Notes under the pieces: model-generated
What the model was told of the DNA's origin: nothing
What the model saw: only the letters and a program-made list of their open reading frames with translations
The model's database searches: none
Shown: one piece after another, positions 26,744 through 35,029 of the stretch
How the letters are laid out: every line of letters begins with the position of its first letter
How positions within the stretch are numbered: position 1 is the first letter of the stretch
Position numbers and translations under genes: made by a program
Origin: Mongoliitalea lutea
GTDB lineage: Bacteria > Bacteroidota > Bacteroidia > Cytophagales > Cyclobacteriaceae
Direction: 5' to 3'
DNA: 64,000 nt
Assembly (NCBI RefSeq): GCF_014652135.1
Contig: NZ_BMYF01000001.1
Coordinates: 248,650 to 312,649 of the forward strand

Positions 26744-26760
26744 TTGTCGTATATCGACAA
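26744..26760. promoter_or_regulatory. Inverted repeat in the TonB receptor promoter
   Basis: TTGTCG-TATAT-CGACAA, a perfect 6-bp inverted repeat with a five-base spacer, lies 49 bases before the TonB receptor start codon. The spacing and symmetry suit a dimeric regulator site. The Crp/Fnr-like gene just downstream of the receptor is a possible binder, as Crp/Fnr sites are about this size, but this is inference. Confidence 0.4.
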
Positions 26761-26809
26761 TTCCCCCTTCATAGGAGATCTACATTCGTGACTCAAAATC
26801 ACACCTTCT

Positions 26810-29800
26810 ATGAAAAAACTAGTACACATCACTGCCATTGTATTCCTAAGCTTGCTTAGCTTGAATACATTCGCACAAAATGCATCTGCCTCATTTTTTG
26901 GCAGCGTGAGAAATGCTGAGGGGGAAACTCTCCCGGGAGCTAATCTACAGATTAGAAATGAATCCACCGGTTTCGTAACTGGTACCGTAACCAATTTGGA
27001 AGGACGGTTCCAAATTAGTCAGCTTCCTTTGGGCGGACCTTATGTTATTACAGCATCTTTTGTGGGTGAAGGACAGGTCAGCAAAACGGGCTATTACCTT
27101 AATCTAGGAGATCAAATTCGGGTAGATTTTGATTTAAGAGATGGGGATGGAGAATTGGAAATGATCACCATCACCGCATCAGACTATGCCCCGAATAGAG
27201 TTTCTCCTATCGGTGGCGCAACCCGTCTTGGAATCACCGAGATGAAAAATATGCCAACCAACGGCAGAAGCTTTCAGGACTTGGCCAACTTGGCACCTAC
27301 AACTGCACCAGGTGGTTCTTTAGCTATCGGAGGTACACGGGAAAGTTCTACTTCCATCACCTTGGATGGAGGAAATCAGCGGTTTATGATGAACGGTGGT
27401 TTGATCTCCCAATACACGGTTTCCATGGAGGCTATCCGGGAATTTGAGGTAACGACCAACGAATACAGTGTACGAGAAGGACGCCAAGGAGGTGGCGCTA
27501 TCAACGTGGTCACCAAATCCGGAACGAATGAATTTACCGGTTCTGCATTTCTTTTCAACCGTAATCAGCGATTGACCGCAGATCAGGACTATATCGGCAG
27601 ACCTATCAATGACTTCAACATTAACCAATACGGTTTTTCATTGGGTGGGCCGATCATCAAAGATAAGTTACACTTTTTTACCGCATTGGATTTTGAAGAC
27701 AGAAGCGAACCATTTGCTATCATCGATGTACGGGATCCATCCACAGAGCGCTTAGAGCAAATCACCCAGCAAAACTTGGATCGTTTTCTAAGCATTTTGC
27801 AAAACCAATATGGGCTAGATCCAACTAGGCAACAAACGGGATTATTCAATCGAAGACCCACGAATAGAACCGTATTTGCTCGCTTAGATTGGCAGATCAA
27901 TGATATTCATAAGCTAACATTCCGTAACAATGTATTTTGGGGAGCCAATGAATTTGTCGTAGGTGGAGACCAAACTGCCTTGGCTGACTCCCGAGGCGAT
28001 ATCGAAATTTTTGGTCTTAACTCCCAATTAGCACTTCGATCCACCTTTTCCCCAAAATTAACCAATGAGCTAAAGATTCAGTACCTACGGGCACAACGTG
28101 ACTTTGTAGCCCGATCTTTTGCGCCAAGAGGCTTTGTAGGGATTGAATCTTTCCAGGAAGATGGTACCCGCTTATTTAGACAGTTTCAGTTTGGGGGTAA
28201 TAGAATCGCTCCAGAGGAACAAGGTGAAAAACAATTACAATTGATCAACACTACTTATCTTCAAACAGGAAAAATCTTCTGGACTTTTGGCACTGATAAC
28301 ATTGTGACATTTACCAACACCCTCAACACCAATGAACAAGGTGGGTTATTCCAATTTGCTAGTTTGGATGCACTGGAAGCACAGACTCCTTTCCAGTATT
28401 CCAGATTGGTTCCAAACAATCCTGATGGAAGATATGCTCCTAAATTGCAACAAACTGCTTTAGACTTATCCGCTTTTACACAAGCGGATGTGAATTTCAG
28501 CTCCAAATTGAGTGCTTCTTTTGGTTTACGTTGGGATGCAACCGTGTTTTTGACTGCACCGGAATTCAATCCTTTGGTGGAACGTGAATTGGGCAGAAGA
28601 ACGGACGTAGTAGCCTCTGACCTAAACAACTTCCAGCCTCGATTACAGTTTATCTATGATTTCAATGAAGACCAACGAAACGTATTGAAATTTGGAATCG
28701 GTGGATACTCTGCTAACATTGTGCACTGGGCCCAGTTGAGTAATATTCTTCAGTCAGGAACAATTTTAACAGACTTATTACTCAGAGGACAGGATGTTCC
28801 TTTCCCTGACTTCCCATCATTCATCAACGACCCTAGTACTGTGCCAGGAGTTCCTCCTGGTGGTCAAGGCCGTTCCCCTTACATCAACTTGATTGGGGAC
28901 AACTTCCAAGCTCCTTACACTTGGAAAGGTAATCTAGCTTACAGACGATTCTTGACAAATGAATTCTATGTAGGCGCCAATGCTTATTTTGCAAGAACTA
29001 TCAATAATTACCGCTATCAGGATTTGAATCTGAGACAGGACTTTGCATTCCGACTGGCCAATGAAAATAACCGAGGTGTATTTGCTAGACCTGACCAAAT
29101 TACCCCAGTCAATGTAAACAATCCGGGAGTGGTGGTCTACCCAATCAATCCTGAGGTAGTCAATGCCAATCCGAATTTAGGTAGAGTTTTGGAATTAAAC
29201 GGGGACTCTGATATCTGGCAACGAGGAATCATCTTTGAATCCGGCTATATCTTCAGAAAAGGTGGAACCATCACCGGTACCTATACTTTGAACAGAACAG
29301 AGGACAACAACTCCTATAACTGTTGTATAGCCCGAACCTCCGTTTTGACAGCAATCGTGGATGACCCGAGAGATTTGATTGCCAACCGAGGCGGTGCAAA
29401 TACAGATTTCAGACACAAAATTATTTTATTCGGTACTACGCCTACAATTAAAAACATCTCCATTTCAGCACGCTATGTTGGGCAGTCAGGCACTCCTTGG
29501 TCTCCATTGGTATTTGGTGACATCGTAGGTGACGGTGCAGGCCTGTTGATCAACGCCAATAAAAGAGCTTTTGTATTCAACCCTGAGACTATCCGCGCCA
29601 ACCCTAACCGAACCCCATTCGAAGATATCATCGCTGACGGGATGGATGTGGTGCTCAACAATCCGAACAACATTGCTAGAGGACTACTGATCGATAATTT
29701 GGGTGAAATTGCTCCCAGAAATGAGATCTATAATCCATTCTGGCATAATGTAGATGTTCGAGTGACCTACAAATTAGACAACACTATCATCAAAGGATTA

Positions 29801-30046
29801 GGAAAAAGCTATATGGAGTTTATCGGGGAGATTTTCAACTTTACCAATCTGATCAACTCTGAGTGGGGTGGTGCTCCAACCGTACCGGGTGGTAACCAAG
29901 TGTTGTTGCAGACCTTGGGATTAGATCCTATTGCAACTGCACAAGGAAGACCTCAATACGCCTACCGTGTCAACCCAACTTTTGGAGAGACAGTGAAAGC
30001 CAATCCTCCTTTCCAAGTTCAGTTAGGTGTACGCTACAACTTCTAA
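26810..30046 (+). CDS. TonB-dependent receptor with carboxypeptidase-like N-terminal domain (Oar-like)
   Basis: A 1078-residue outer-membrane protein. The signal peptide ends SLNTFAQ. Residues 25-110 form a carboxypeptidase-regulatory-like beta sandwich (FFGSVRNAEGETLPGANL). The plug follows with GGATRLGITEMKNMPTNG, and the beta barrel continues to the terminal phenylalanine, LGVRYNF, as outer-membrane insertion requires. The long barrel and plug resemble the Oar family, known from Myxococcus adhesion and from Bacteroidota proteins of unknown substrate. There is no SusD partner, so a SusCD glycan system is unlikely. An inverted repeat lies upstream and a good terminator downstream. Confidence 0.93.
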   Translation: MKKLVHITAIVFLSLLSLNTFAQNASASFFGSVRNAEGETLPGANLQIRNESTGFVTGTVTNLEGRFQISQLPLGGPYVITASFVGEGQVSKTGYYLNLGDQIRVDFDLRDGDGELEMITITASDYAPNRVSPIGGATRLGITEMKNMPTNGRSFQDLANLAPTTAPGGSLAIGGTRESSTSITLDGGNQRFMMNGGLISQYTVSMEAIREFEVTTNEYSVREGRQGGGAINVVTKSGTNEFTGSAFLFNRNQRLTADQDYIGRPINDFNINQYGFSLGGPIIKDKLHFFTALDFEDRSEPFAIIDVRDPSTERLEQITQQNLDRFLSILQNQYGLDPTRQQTGLFNRRPTNRTVFARLDWQINDIHKLTFRNNVFWGANEFVVGGDQTALADSRGDIEIFGLNSQLALRSTFSPKLTNELKIQYLRAQRDFVARSFAPRGFVGIESFQEDGTRLFRQFQFGGNRIAPEEQGEKQLQLINTTYLQTGKIFWTFGTDNIVTFTNTLNTNEQGGLFQFASLDALEAQTPFQYSRLVPNNPDGRYAPKLQQTALDLSAFTQADVNFSSKLSASFGLRWDATVFLTAPEFNPLVERELGRRTDVVASDLNNFQPRLQFIYDFNEDQRNVLKFGIGGYSANIVHWAQLSNILQSGTILTDLLLRGQDVPFPDFPSFINDPSTVPGVPPGGQGRSPYINLIGDNFQAPYTWKGNLAYRRFLTNEFYVGANAYFARTINNYRYQDLNLRQDFAFRLANENNRGVFARPDQITPVNVNNPGVVVYPINPEVVNANPNLGRVLELNGDSDIWQRGIIFESGYIFRKGGTITGTYTLNRTEDNNSYNCCIARTSVLTAIVDDPRDLIANRGGANTDFRHKIILFGTTPTIKNISISARYVGQSGTPWSPLVFGDIVGDGAGLLINANKRAFVFNPETIRANPNRTPFEDIIADGMDVVLNNPNNIARGLLIDNLGEIAPRNEIYNPFWHNVDVRVTYKLDNTIIKGLGKSYMEFIGEIFNFTNLINSEWGGAPTVPGGNQVLLQTLGLDPIATAQGRPQYAYRVNPTFGETVKANPPFQVQLGVRYNF

Positions 30047-30071
30047 TCTTACAATCTTACCAATCAAAAAG

Positions 30072-30099
30072 AGACCTGTCGCTGGCAGGTCTTTTTTTT
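30072..30099 (+). terminator. Rho-independent terminator after the TonB receptor
   Basis: AGACCTG and CAGGTCT pair around a seven-base loop and are followed by eight T, 26 bases after the receptor stop codon. Confidence 0.9.
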
Positions 30100-30158
30100 A
30101 ACCTTTTGTTTACATTCCGGTCACATTTGATTGATGCTTTTTTCGGAGCTTTGATTAG

Positions 30159-30806
30159 ATGGACAAGACGAAGCTAAGGACGTATTTTAGCGATATTTTA
30201 CAAAAGGAAGGGGAATGTGTACAAGTACTTCAACTGAATCCCTTCACCCAAGAAGGGCTTGCCTGGGTAGAATCAGGCCTTGCCAAAATCTATGGAACTA
30301 ACGAAAAGGGGCTGAAAGTAAATACTGACTTAATTTTTGAAAAAGAGTTCGTTTGGCTAACTCCAGAAAACTACCAATCCAATGACCTTTTTTTCTTGGA
30401 ATGTATGAAAAACTCGAAACTCCGATTTCTCCCTATCCACAAGTTGGATAGTTCTGAAAAAGAAGCAATCCCGATGTTGATGCTTGACTTTTATCAGGAT
30501 AGACTTCGGAGAATACATCAGCAAAAGGTGAAGAATTTTGACTTGGAATTGGAGGAACGGGTGTTTTTCCTCTTGTTTGATTTTAGCTTACTCTATGGAA
30601 AAGAGAGCTACTCCCATATCAGCCTCCCAAACTTCTTCACACATGATGATTTGGCAAGTATTCTCAAAAACTGCCGACAAAACATTACTGCCTGTTTGAA
30701 TGATTTGAAGAAAAAGGGAATTATCAGTTATAACCGAAAAGAAATCATCATCTCTAAAGAACAGCACGAACAAGCTATGAAGAAATATTACAAGGCTGTA
30801 TCCTAA
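30159..30806 (+). CDS. Crp/Fnr-family-like transcriptional regulator
   Basis: A 215-residue protein. The C-terminal 60 residues form a winged helix of the Crp type (THDDLASILKNCRQNITACL, then LKKKGIISYNRKEIII). The N-terminal half should be a cyclic-nucleotide-binding-like beta roll, but it lacks the conserved ligand residues that I would expect, so it may sense something else or nothing. It follows the TonB receptor, with a terminator between, so it has its own promoter. It could regulate the receptor, but the sequence does not show this. Confidence 0.65.
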   Translation: MDKTKLRTYFSDILQKEGECVQVLQLNPFTQEGLAWVESGLAKIYGTNEKGLKVNTDLIFEKEFVWLTPENYQSNDLFFLECMKNSKLRFLPIHKLDSSEKEAIPMLMLDFYQDRLRRIHQQKVKNFDLELEERVFFLLFDFSLLYGKESYSHISLPNFFTHDDLASILKNCRQNITACLNDLKKKGIISYNRKEIIISKEQHEQAMKKYYKAVS

Positions 30807-30815
30807 TGCGACCGT

Positions 30816-32207
30816 TTAAACATGGACTAGTTTCCATTTCCCTCTATTAAATACCCACATACTAACCAACGCATGAACGGAGTGTGATACAGTTATTGCC
30901 CAAAAAACACCTACAGCTCCAAGGCCAAACGTATTCGCCAACACATAAGCCAAAGGAAGTTGGAAACCCCATAAAACTGCCAAATTGATAATGGTTGGGG
31001 TGCGGGTATCCCCTGCCCCATTAAGCGATTGGGACATAACCATGCCATAAGCAAAAAAGACATAGCCTAGGCAGATAATGGTCAAGCCCAAGCGCCCTAC
31101 CTCGATGACTCCTGCTTCTTGATTGAAAATGGCAATGAAATAACCGGCCCCAATGATAAATACCACGGAACAAACTCCTAGAAACAGGGCAGTAATATGT
31201 GCTGATAGCCAAGCTGAGCGCTCTGCCCTACCCGGTTGCAAGGCTCCTAGGTTTTGACCAACCAAGGTTGCGGCTGCATTGGAAAAACCAAATGCAGGAA
31301 GCAAGACAAAGATGATTAACCGTACGGCAATGGTGTAACCTGCCAATGCCACTGAACCCGATTCAGAAATAATACGCATCAAAAAAATCCAAGAGGCTGA
31401 TTCGATCAAAAACTGCCCCATACCACCCGAAGCCACTTTTAAAATTGTCCAGATAGTCTTCCAGTTCATCTGTAAACTCTCCCAATAGAAGCGGATGATG
31501 GACATGCCCTTAAATAAAACTACCAATTGAAAGACCACCCCCAAACTCCTTCCAATGGTCGTTGCCCAAGCAGCTCCTTCCAAACCCATGGCAGGAATAG
31601 GTCCCCAACCAAATATCAGCAAGGGATCCAAGACAATATTGAACCCATTGGCAATCCATAGCGCACGCATAGCCAAGGCAGCATTACCAGCACCTCTGAA
31701 AATACCGTTGATCAAAAACAACAACATAATGGCCACATTTCCTCCAAAGACTATCTGTGTATAGCGATAGCCCTCAGCGATCAGTTCTTCCGATCCACCC
31801 ATCAAGCGCAGCATAGTCTGTGCCTGCCACACGCCAATGACAGCCATGGCAATCGCAAATATGGAACAAACCATAATGGCTTGAAAGGCTGCTATGGAGG
31901 CTGCTTGTTGGTTTTTCTCTCCTATCCTTCTCGCCACGATCGCTGTAGCGGCCATACTTAACCCTATAGCTATAGAGTAAATGATCGTCAACACCGATTC
32001 GGTCAATCCAACAGTGGCAACCGCATTGACCCCGAGTTTGCCCACGAAGAAAATATCTACAACTGCAAACAGGGATTCCATCACCATTTCCAAAATCATG
32101 GGAATGGAGAGGTAGAAGATGGATTTTTTGATGCTGATACTGGTAAAATCTTCTTCTTTGCCTTGTACGGCCAATTTGAAATGATGCAGGAATTTACGGA
32201 TCGTCAT
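30816..32207 (-). CDS. MATE-family multidrug/metabolite exporter
   Basis: A 463-residue, 12-helix membrane protein. PMILEMVMESLFAVVDIFFV, QNLGALQPGRAERSAW and the second-half repeat of the same fold are typical MATE features (NorM/DinF branch). MATE proteins export drugs or metabolites using sodium or proton gradients. It converges with the Crp/Fnr-like gene, with 9 bases between stops. Substrate unknown. Confidence 0.92.
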   Translation of the reverse strand: MTIRKFLHHFKLAVQGKEEDFTSISIKKSIFYLSIPMILEMVMESLFAVVDIFFVGKLGVNAVATVGLTESVLTIIYSIAIGLSMAATAIVARRIGEKNQQAASIAAFQAIMVCSIFAIAMAVIGVWQAQTMLRLMGGSEELIAEGYRYTQIVFGGNVAIMLLFLINGIFRGAGNAALAMRALWIANGFNIVLDPLLIFGWGPIPAMGLEGAAWATTIGRSLGVVFQLVVLFKGMSIIRFYWESLQMNWKTIWTILKVASGGMGQFLIESASWIFLMRIISESGSVALAGYTIAVRLIIFVLLPAFGFSNAAATLVGQNLGALQPGRAERSAWLSAHITALFLGVCSVVFIIGAGYFIAIFNQEAGVIEVGRLGLTIICLGYVFFAYGMVMSQSLNGAGDTRTPTIINLAVLWGFQLPLAYVLANTFGLGAVGVFWAITVSHSVHALVSMWVFNRGKWKLVHV

Positions 32208-32373
32208 ACGCTTAACGAGGGATATGGATAAGTAAAAAGAAAAAAACCGGAGTTTGCGTTATGACTTCATGCTGCAAAGGTGAGGAAAAAATACGGATTC
32301 ATCCAAAAGCTTGGTATAAAAATTTGTTTATCAAGGAATTCTAAACAGGGCATTTTAAATTCCGGAGAGATGT

Positions 32374-32404
32374 TTTGATAATTTGAGTGAAGCCAATAAT
32401 TTAG
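32374..32404 (+). promoter_or_regulatory. Probable promoter of tRNA-Pro
   Basis: TTTG at 32374-32377 and TAATTTAG at 32397-32404, 19 bases apart, resemble the Bacteroidota -33/-7 pair (TTTG and TAnnTTTG, the latter with one mismatch). The -7 element ends 17 bases before the mature tRNA. Confidence 0.5.
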
Positions 32405-32421
32405 CAAATGAAATAACATAT

Positions 32422-32495
32422 CGGGGTGTGGCGCAGTCCGGTAGCGTACACGTCTGGGGGGCGTGTGGTCGCAGGTTCAAATCCTGTCACCCCGA
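32422..32495 (+). tRNA. tRNA-Pro (anticodon GGG)
   Basis: A 74-base cloverleaf. The acceptor stem CGGGGTG (32422-32428) pairs perfectly with CACCCCG (32488-32494), with discriminator A at 32495. The anticodon stem pairs CACGT with GCGTG around the loop CTGGGGG, giving anticodon GGG at 32456-32458. The T arm contains GGTTCAAATCC. The CCA end is not encoded. It decodes CCC and CCU codons. Confidence 0.97.
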
Positions 32496-32508
32496 CTTGA
32501 TTATCAAG

Positions 32509-32539
32509 GAGTTGCGAGAGATCGTGACTCTTTTTTTTT
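32509..32539 (+). terminator. Terminator after tRNA-Pro
   Basis: GAGT and ACTC, with an inner CGA-GAGA-TCG hairpin, form an interrupted stem followed by nine T, 14 bases past the tRNA. Confidence 0.7.
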
Positions 32540-32657
32540 GACAACCAATTATTCTTTTGAAGGCTCCGATTTTTTAATTGAGTTTATCTCTAGTTTTAAG
32601 GGTTATGAATTGTGTAAACCTCACCACAAAGAAAGCCTGTCTTAGCATTCATTTCCT

Positions 32658-32909
32658 TTAATTATAAAAACATCTTACCCTCACAAAATCCCCATACTTT
32701 ATCGTAGAGCGCTTATAATACTGAGTTTGATAATAGGTACTCATTCCAAAAGAGTAGTTTACCCGAAGGCCCTGCTCGTCTTCATCCATGGAAATCTCAT
32801 AACTCCACTCCAAACCGGTCCCAACTCTTAACGAATACGTAATAAAATTTTCTTCTTTAAAAAGATGGCAAATCTTGGATGTGGCATGACTACAAGCAAA
32901 ATAGTCCAA
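32658..32909 (-). CDS. Hypothetical small protein, uncertain
   Basis: An 83-codon frame that I do not recognise. The composition from SKICHLFKEENFITYS to the end FVRVRCFYN is protein-like, rich in aromatic and charged residues and with alternating strands, but the start is poor and there is no promoter box, signal peptide or conserved motif. It sits between tRNA-Pro and an SDR gene. It may be a real small gene, a decayed remnant or chance. Confidence 0.3.
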   Translation of the reverse strand: MDYFACSHATSKICHLFKEENFITYSLRVGTGLEWSYEISMDEDEQGLRVNYSFGMSTYYQTQYYKRSTIKYGDFVRVRCFYN

Positions 32910-32962
32910 GAATACATTTTAGTAGAAATTATTCTTGGACCTCAAAAAGTGAAATTGATCTA

Positions 32963-33718
32963 TTAGACTGCCAAATACCCCCCATCCACTGGGTAATATG
33001 CCCCTGTAATAAAGGATGATTTTTCAGATGCGAGGAATAAGGCCAACTCTGCAACTTCCTCTGCTTTTCCTAATCTGCCTAAGGCATGTTTGGACGCAAG
33101 AAAATCTATGGTTTCCTTACCCATGGTTTCTTCATTGACCATTCCTGTGTAAATAAATGCCGGACCGATGGCATTTACCCGTATATTTTGCAGGCCATAT
33201 TCCACCGCCGCAGCTTTGGTCAATCCTACAACTCCATGCTTGGACGCTACATAAGCCGGAGCAGTAGCAAAAGCAACTTGCCCAAGAATAGAAGCCATGT
33301 TTATGATATTTCCACCACCAGTCTTCAGCATTTCAGGAATCTGATAGTGCATCCCGTAAAATACACCTGAAAGGTTGACATCAATGACCTGTTGCCAGGA
33401 TTCTATAGGATACTCTCCCGTCAAGGCAGCTGCACCACCAATCCCTGCATTGTTGACAGCGATATGGAGGGCACCAAATTCCTGAATAGCAGCCTTTACC
33501 AAAGCTGCATTATCTTCTGGTTTGGAGGTATCAGCGAAAACAAAGATTGCTTCTCCACCAGCATCCTGGATAGCCTTCATTACTGCTTTTCCAGACTCTT
33601 CCACAATATCACTGACCACCACTTTGGCACCTTCTTGAGCGAATAATTTGGCTATCGCTGCACCAATTCCGGAACTTGCGCCTGTGATAATTGCGACTTT
33701 ATTTGCTAGATTTTTCAT
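32963..33718 (-). CDS. SDR-family NAD(P)-dependent oxidoreductase
   Basis: A 251-residue classical short-chain dehydrogenase from the ATG at 33718; a longer frame to 33775 adds 19 residues before the first beta strand. The cofactor motif is TGASSGIG, with D in VVSDIVEES favouring NAD(H). NNAG and the catalytic Ser-Tyr-Lys set (MASILG, then YVASKHG) are present. The C-terminal SSFITGAYYPVDGGY is also typical. Substrate unknown; probably a hydroxyacyl or sugar-alcohol dehydrogenase-like enzyme. Confidence 0.92.
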   Translation of the reverse strand: MKNLANKVAIITGASSGIGAAIAKLFAQEGAKVVVSDIVEESGKAVMKAIQDAGGEAIFVFADTSKPEDNAALVKAAIQEFGALHIAVNNAGIGGAAALTGEYPIESWQQVIDVNLSGVFYGMHYQIPEMLKTGGGNIINMASILGQVAFATAPAYVASKHGVVGLTKAAAVEYGLQNIRVNAIGPAFIYTGMVNEETMGKETIDFLASKHALGRLGKAEEVAELALFLASEKSSFITGAYYPVDGGYLAV

Positions 33719-33895
33719 AGGGTTATATGGGTTTAGGTTATGCATAAGATTAGAATGTTTTGAAAAACACCCCAATTTCCACTAAATCAACCCGTTTTCA
33801 AAGAGCATTTATCAAATCTAAACATGATAAAAATCAGCTTTTGGGCAGAATAAACATGGTAGATTCGTAGGTAAGAAATCAACCGATTAAATATC

Positions 33896-34312
33896 ATGAA
33901 AACCCAGGATCCTATCAAAACTATCATGACCGCTCAGGTCTACACCGTACAGGAAGACGGGGACTTGCATGAAGTCATTCACATGTTTAAAAAACATAAA
34001 ATCCGCCATGTCCCTGTACTCAAAGGCAAGCAATTGGTGGGAATGATCAGCCGCACAGATATCAACCGCCTAAGTTTTGGTGCCCTCTTTGAAAATCAAC
34101 AGGGAACAGATGAGACCGTCTTGGAAATGTTGTCGATCAACGAGGTCATGACTTCCAAAATCAAGGTAGCCCAAGCGACTCAGTCCATTCACGAGGTGGC
34201 ACATATCTTTACCACAGAAAAGTTTCACACCTTACCTGTAGTAGAAGATGGTAATCTCGTTGGAATTGTATCCACCACGGATGTCATTCTTTATTTCCTA
34301 GGAAAGCCTTAG
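33896..34312 (+). CDS. Two-CBS-domain protein
   Basis: A 138-residue protein made of two CBS motifs, IMTAQVYTVQEDGDLHEVI and VMTSKIKVAQATQSIHEVA, each with the closing G-(M/I)-(I/V)-S-x-T-D signature (LVGMISRTDI, LVGIVSTTDV). CBS pairs bind adenosine nucleotides and often signal energy state. No enzyme domain is attached. Its 3' end overlaps that of the convergent 84-residue gene by 29 bases. Confidence 0.9.
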   Translation: MKTQDPIKTIMTAQVYTVQEDGDLHEVIHMFKKHKIRHVPVLKGKQLVGMISRTDINRLSFGALFENQQGTDETVLEMLSINEVMTSKIKVAQATQSIHEVAHIFTTEKFHTLPVVEDGNLVGIVSTTDVILYFLGKP

Positions 34313-34538
34313 TTGCAAGAATATTAGTTAAGTCAGTATTAGAAGTCTTTCCTGTACACATTCCACAACATTCAGCATTAGGGTTTAATCTGAGGGCTCT
34401 TCTCAACGCTTCGGCGCAAGAATTAAAAGGGCCTAAGTAATCTCTGTCAAGCGGTTCTGGTAAAAGTGGACAATCTTTGGCATGAATTAAAAATTTACCA
34501 GATGTATTGGGACTAGTTGCTAGGTAATAAAATTTCAT
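34284..34538 (-). CDS. Conserved small cysteine-containing protein
   Basis: An 84-residue cytoplasmic protein of a widespread but uncharacterised type. The pattern is YYLATSPNTSGKFLIH, then A-K-D-CPLLPEP with YLGPFNSCAEALRRAL, then CCGMCTG. The histidine and cysteines (one after the IH-A-K-D, one in the helix, three near the C-terminus) could bind a metal or form a redox pair. I recall similar proteins in Bacteroidota and cyanobacteria, but know of no function. It is separated from the DUF4174 gene by a terminator. Confidence 0.7.
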   Translation of the reverse strand: MKFYYLATSPNTSGKFLIHAKDCPLLPEPLDRDYLGPFNSCAEALRRALRLNPNAECCGMCTGKTSNTDLTNILATKAFLGNKE

Positions 34539-34582
34539 CTTAGGTTTTTTTCGACCCTAAAAGTATGGCAAATTGACTCCAT

Positions 34583-34610
34583 AAAAAATACCCAAAATTG
34601 GGTATTTTTT
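34583..34610. terminator. Terminator of the DUF4174 transcript
   Basis: AAAAAATACCCAA and TTGGGTATTTTTT form a 13-bp symmetric stem around AA. It overlaps the stop codon of the DUF4174 gene and probably ends the leftward transcript that starts at the ATP-grasp gene; on either strand a T-run follows. Confidence 0.75.
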
Positions 34611-35028
34611 ATCCATTTTTTTGAATTTCAGACCTACGCATAGGCATCCCATCAACTAATTTAAAAATTGTCCCCCAATTTAATTCTGATTGTCCATGAG
34701 CTTTTACCCCTCCATCCAATCCTATCAAAATCCATAAATCTTCCGATAAGTTCTTGGCATACTGCTGTCTCAACTGGCTGATTTCTTTATCTAATAAAAC
34801 ATACTTGGAGTTACTATTGACATTTTTGGCATACACCCAATATAAAAGTTTCCTTTCTCGAAGTTCTTGGGTCAGTTCTTTTGAGGGTTCAGTCCATGAA
34901 TTAGCTTCAGCTGGAAAATACAGTACCACCCGGTGCTTCCAGTGCAATGTTTTTAAGGAAACAGGAGGATCTGAAAGATTCACTAAACCAACCCATAGTC
35001 CTAACATCCAAATCCATCCCAATGCCAT
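34609..35028 (-). CDS. DUF4174-domain protein
   Basis: A 139-residue protein with a hydrophobic N-terminus (MALGWIWMLGLWVGLVNL) that is a signal peptide or anchor. The DUF4174 pattern is clear: LHWKHRVVLYFP, then DLWILIGLDGGVKAHG, ending VDGMPMRRSEIQ. The fold is thioredoxin-like, but there is no CxxC. It starts 1 base from the metallophosphoesterase stop, so it is its operon partner. Function unknown. Confidence 0.85.
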   Translation of the reverse strand: MALGWIWMLGLWVGLVNLSDPPVSLKTLHWKHRVVLYFPAEANSWTEPSKELTQELRERKLLYWVYAKNVNSNSKYVLLDKEISQLRQQYAKNLSEDLWILIGLDGGVKAHGQSELNWGTIFKLVDGMPMRRSEIQKNG

Positions 35029-35029
35029 A

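Noticed and set aside
32463-32645. 60-codon ORF starting in tRNA-Pro
   Set aside because: Its start lies within the tRNA and its body covers the terminator.
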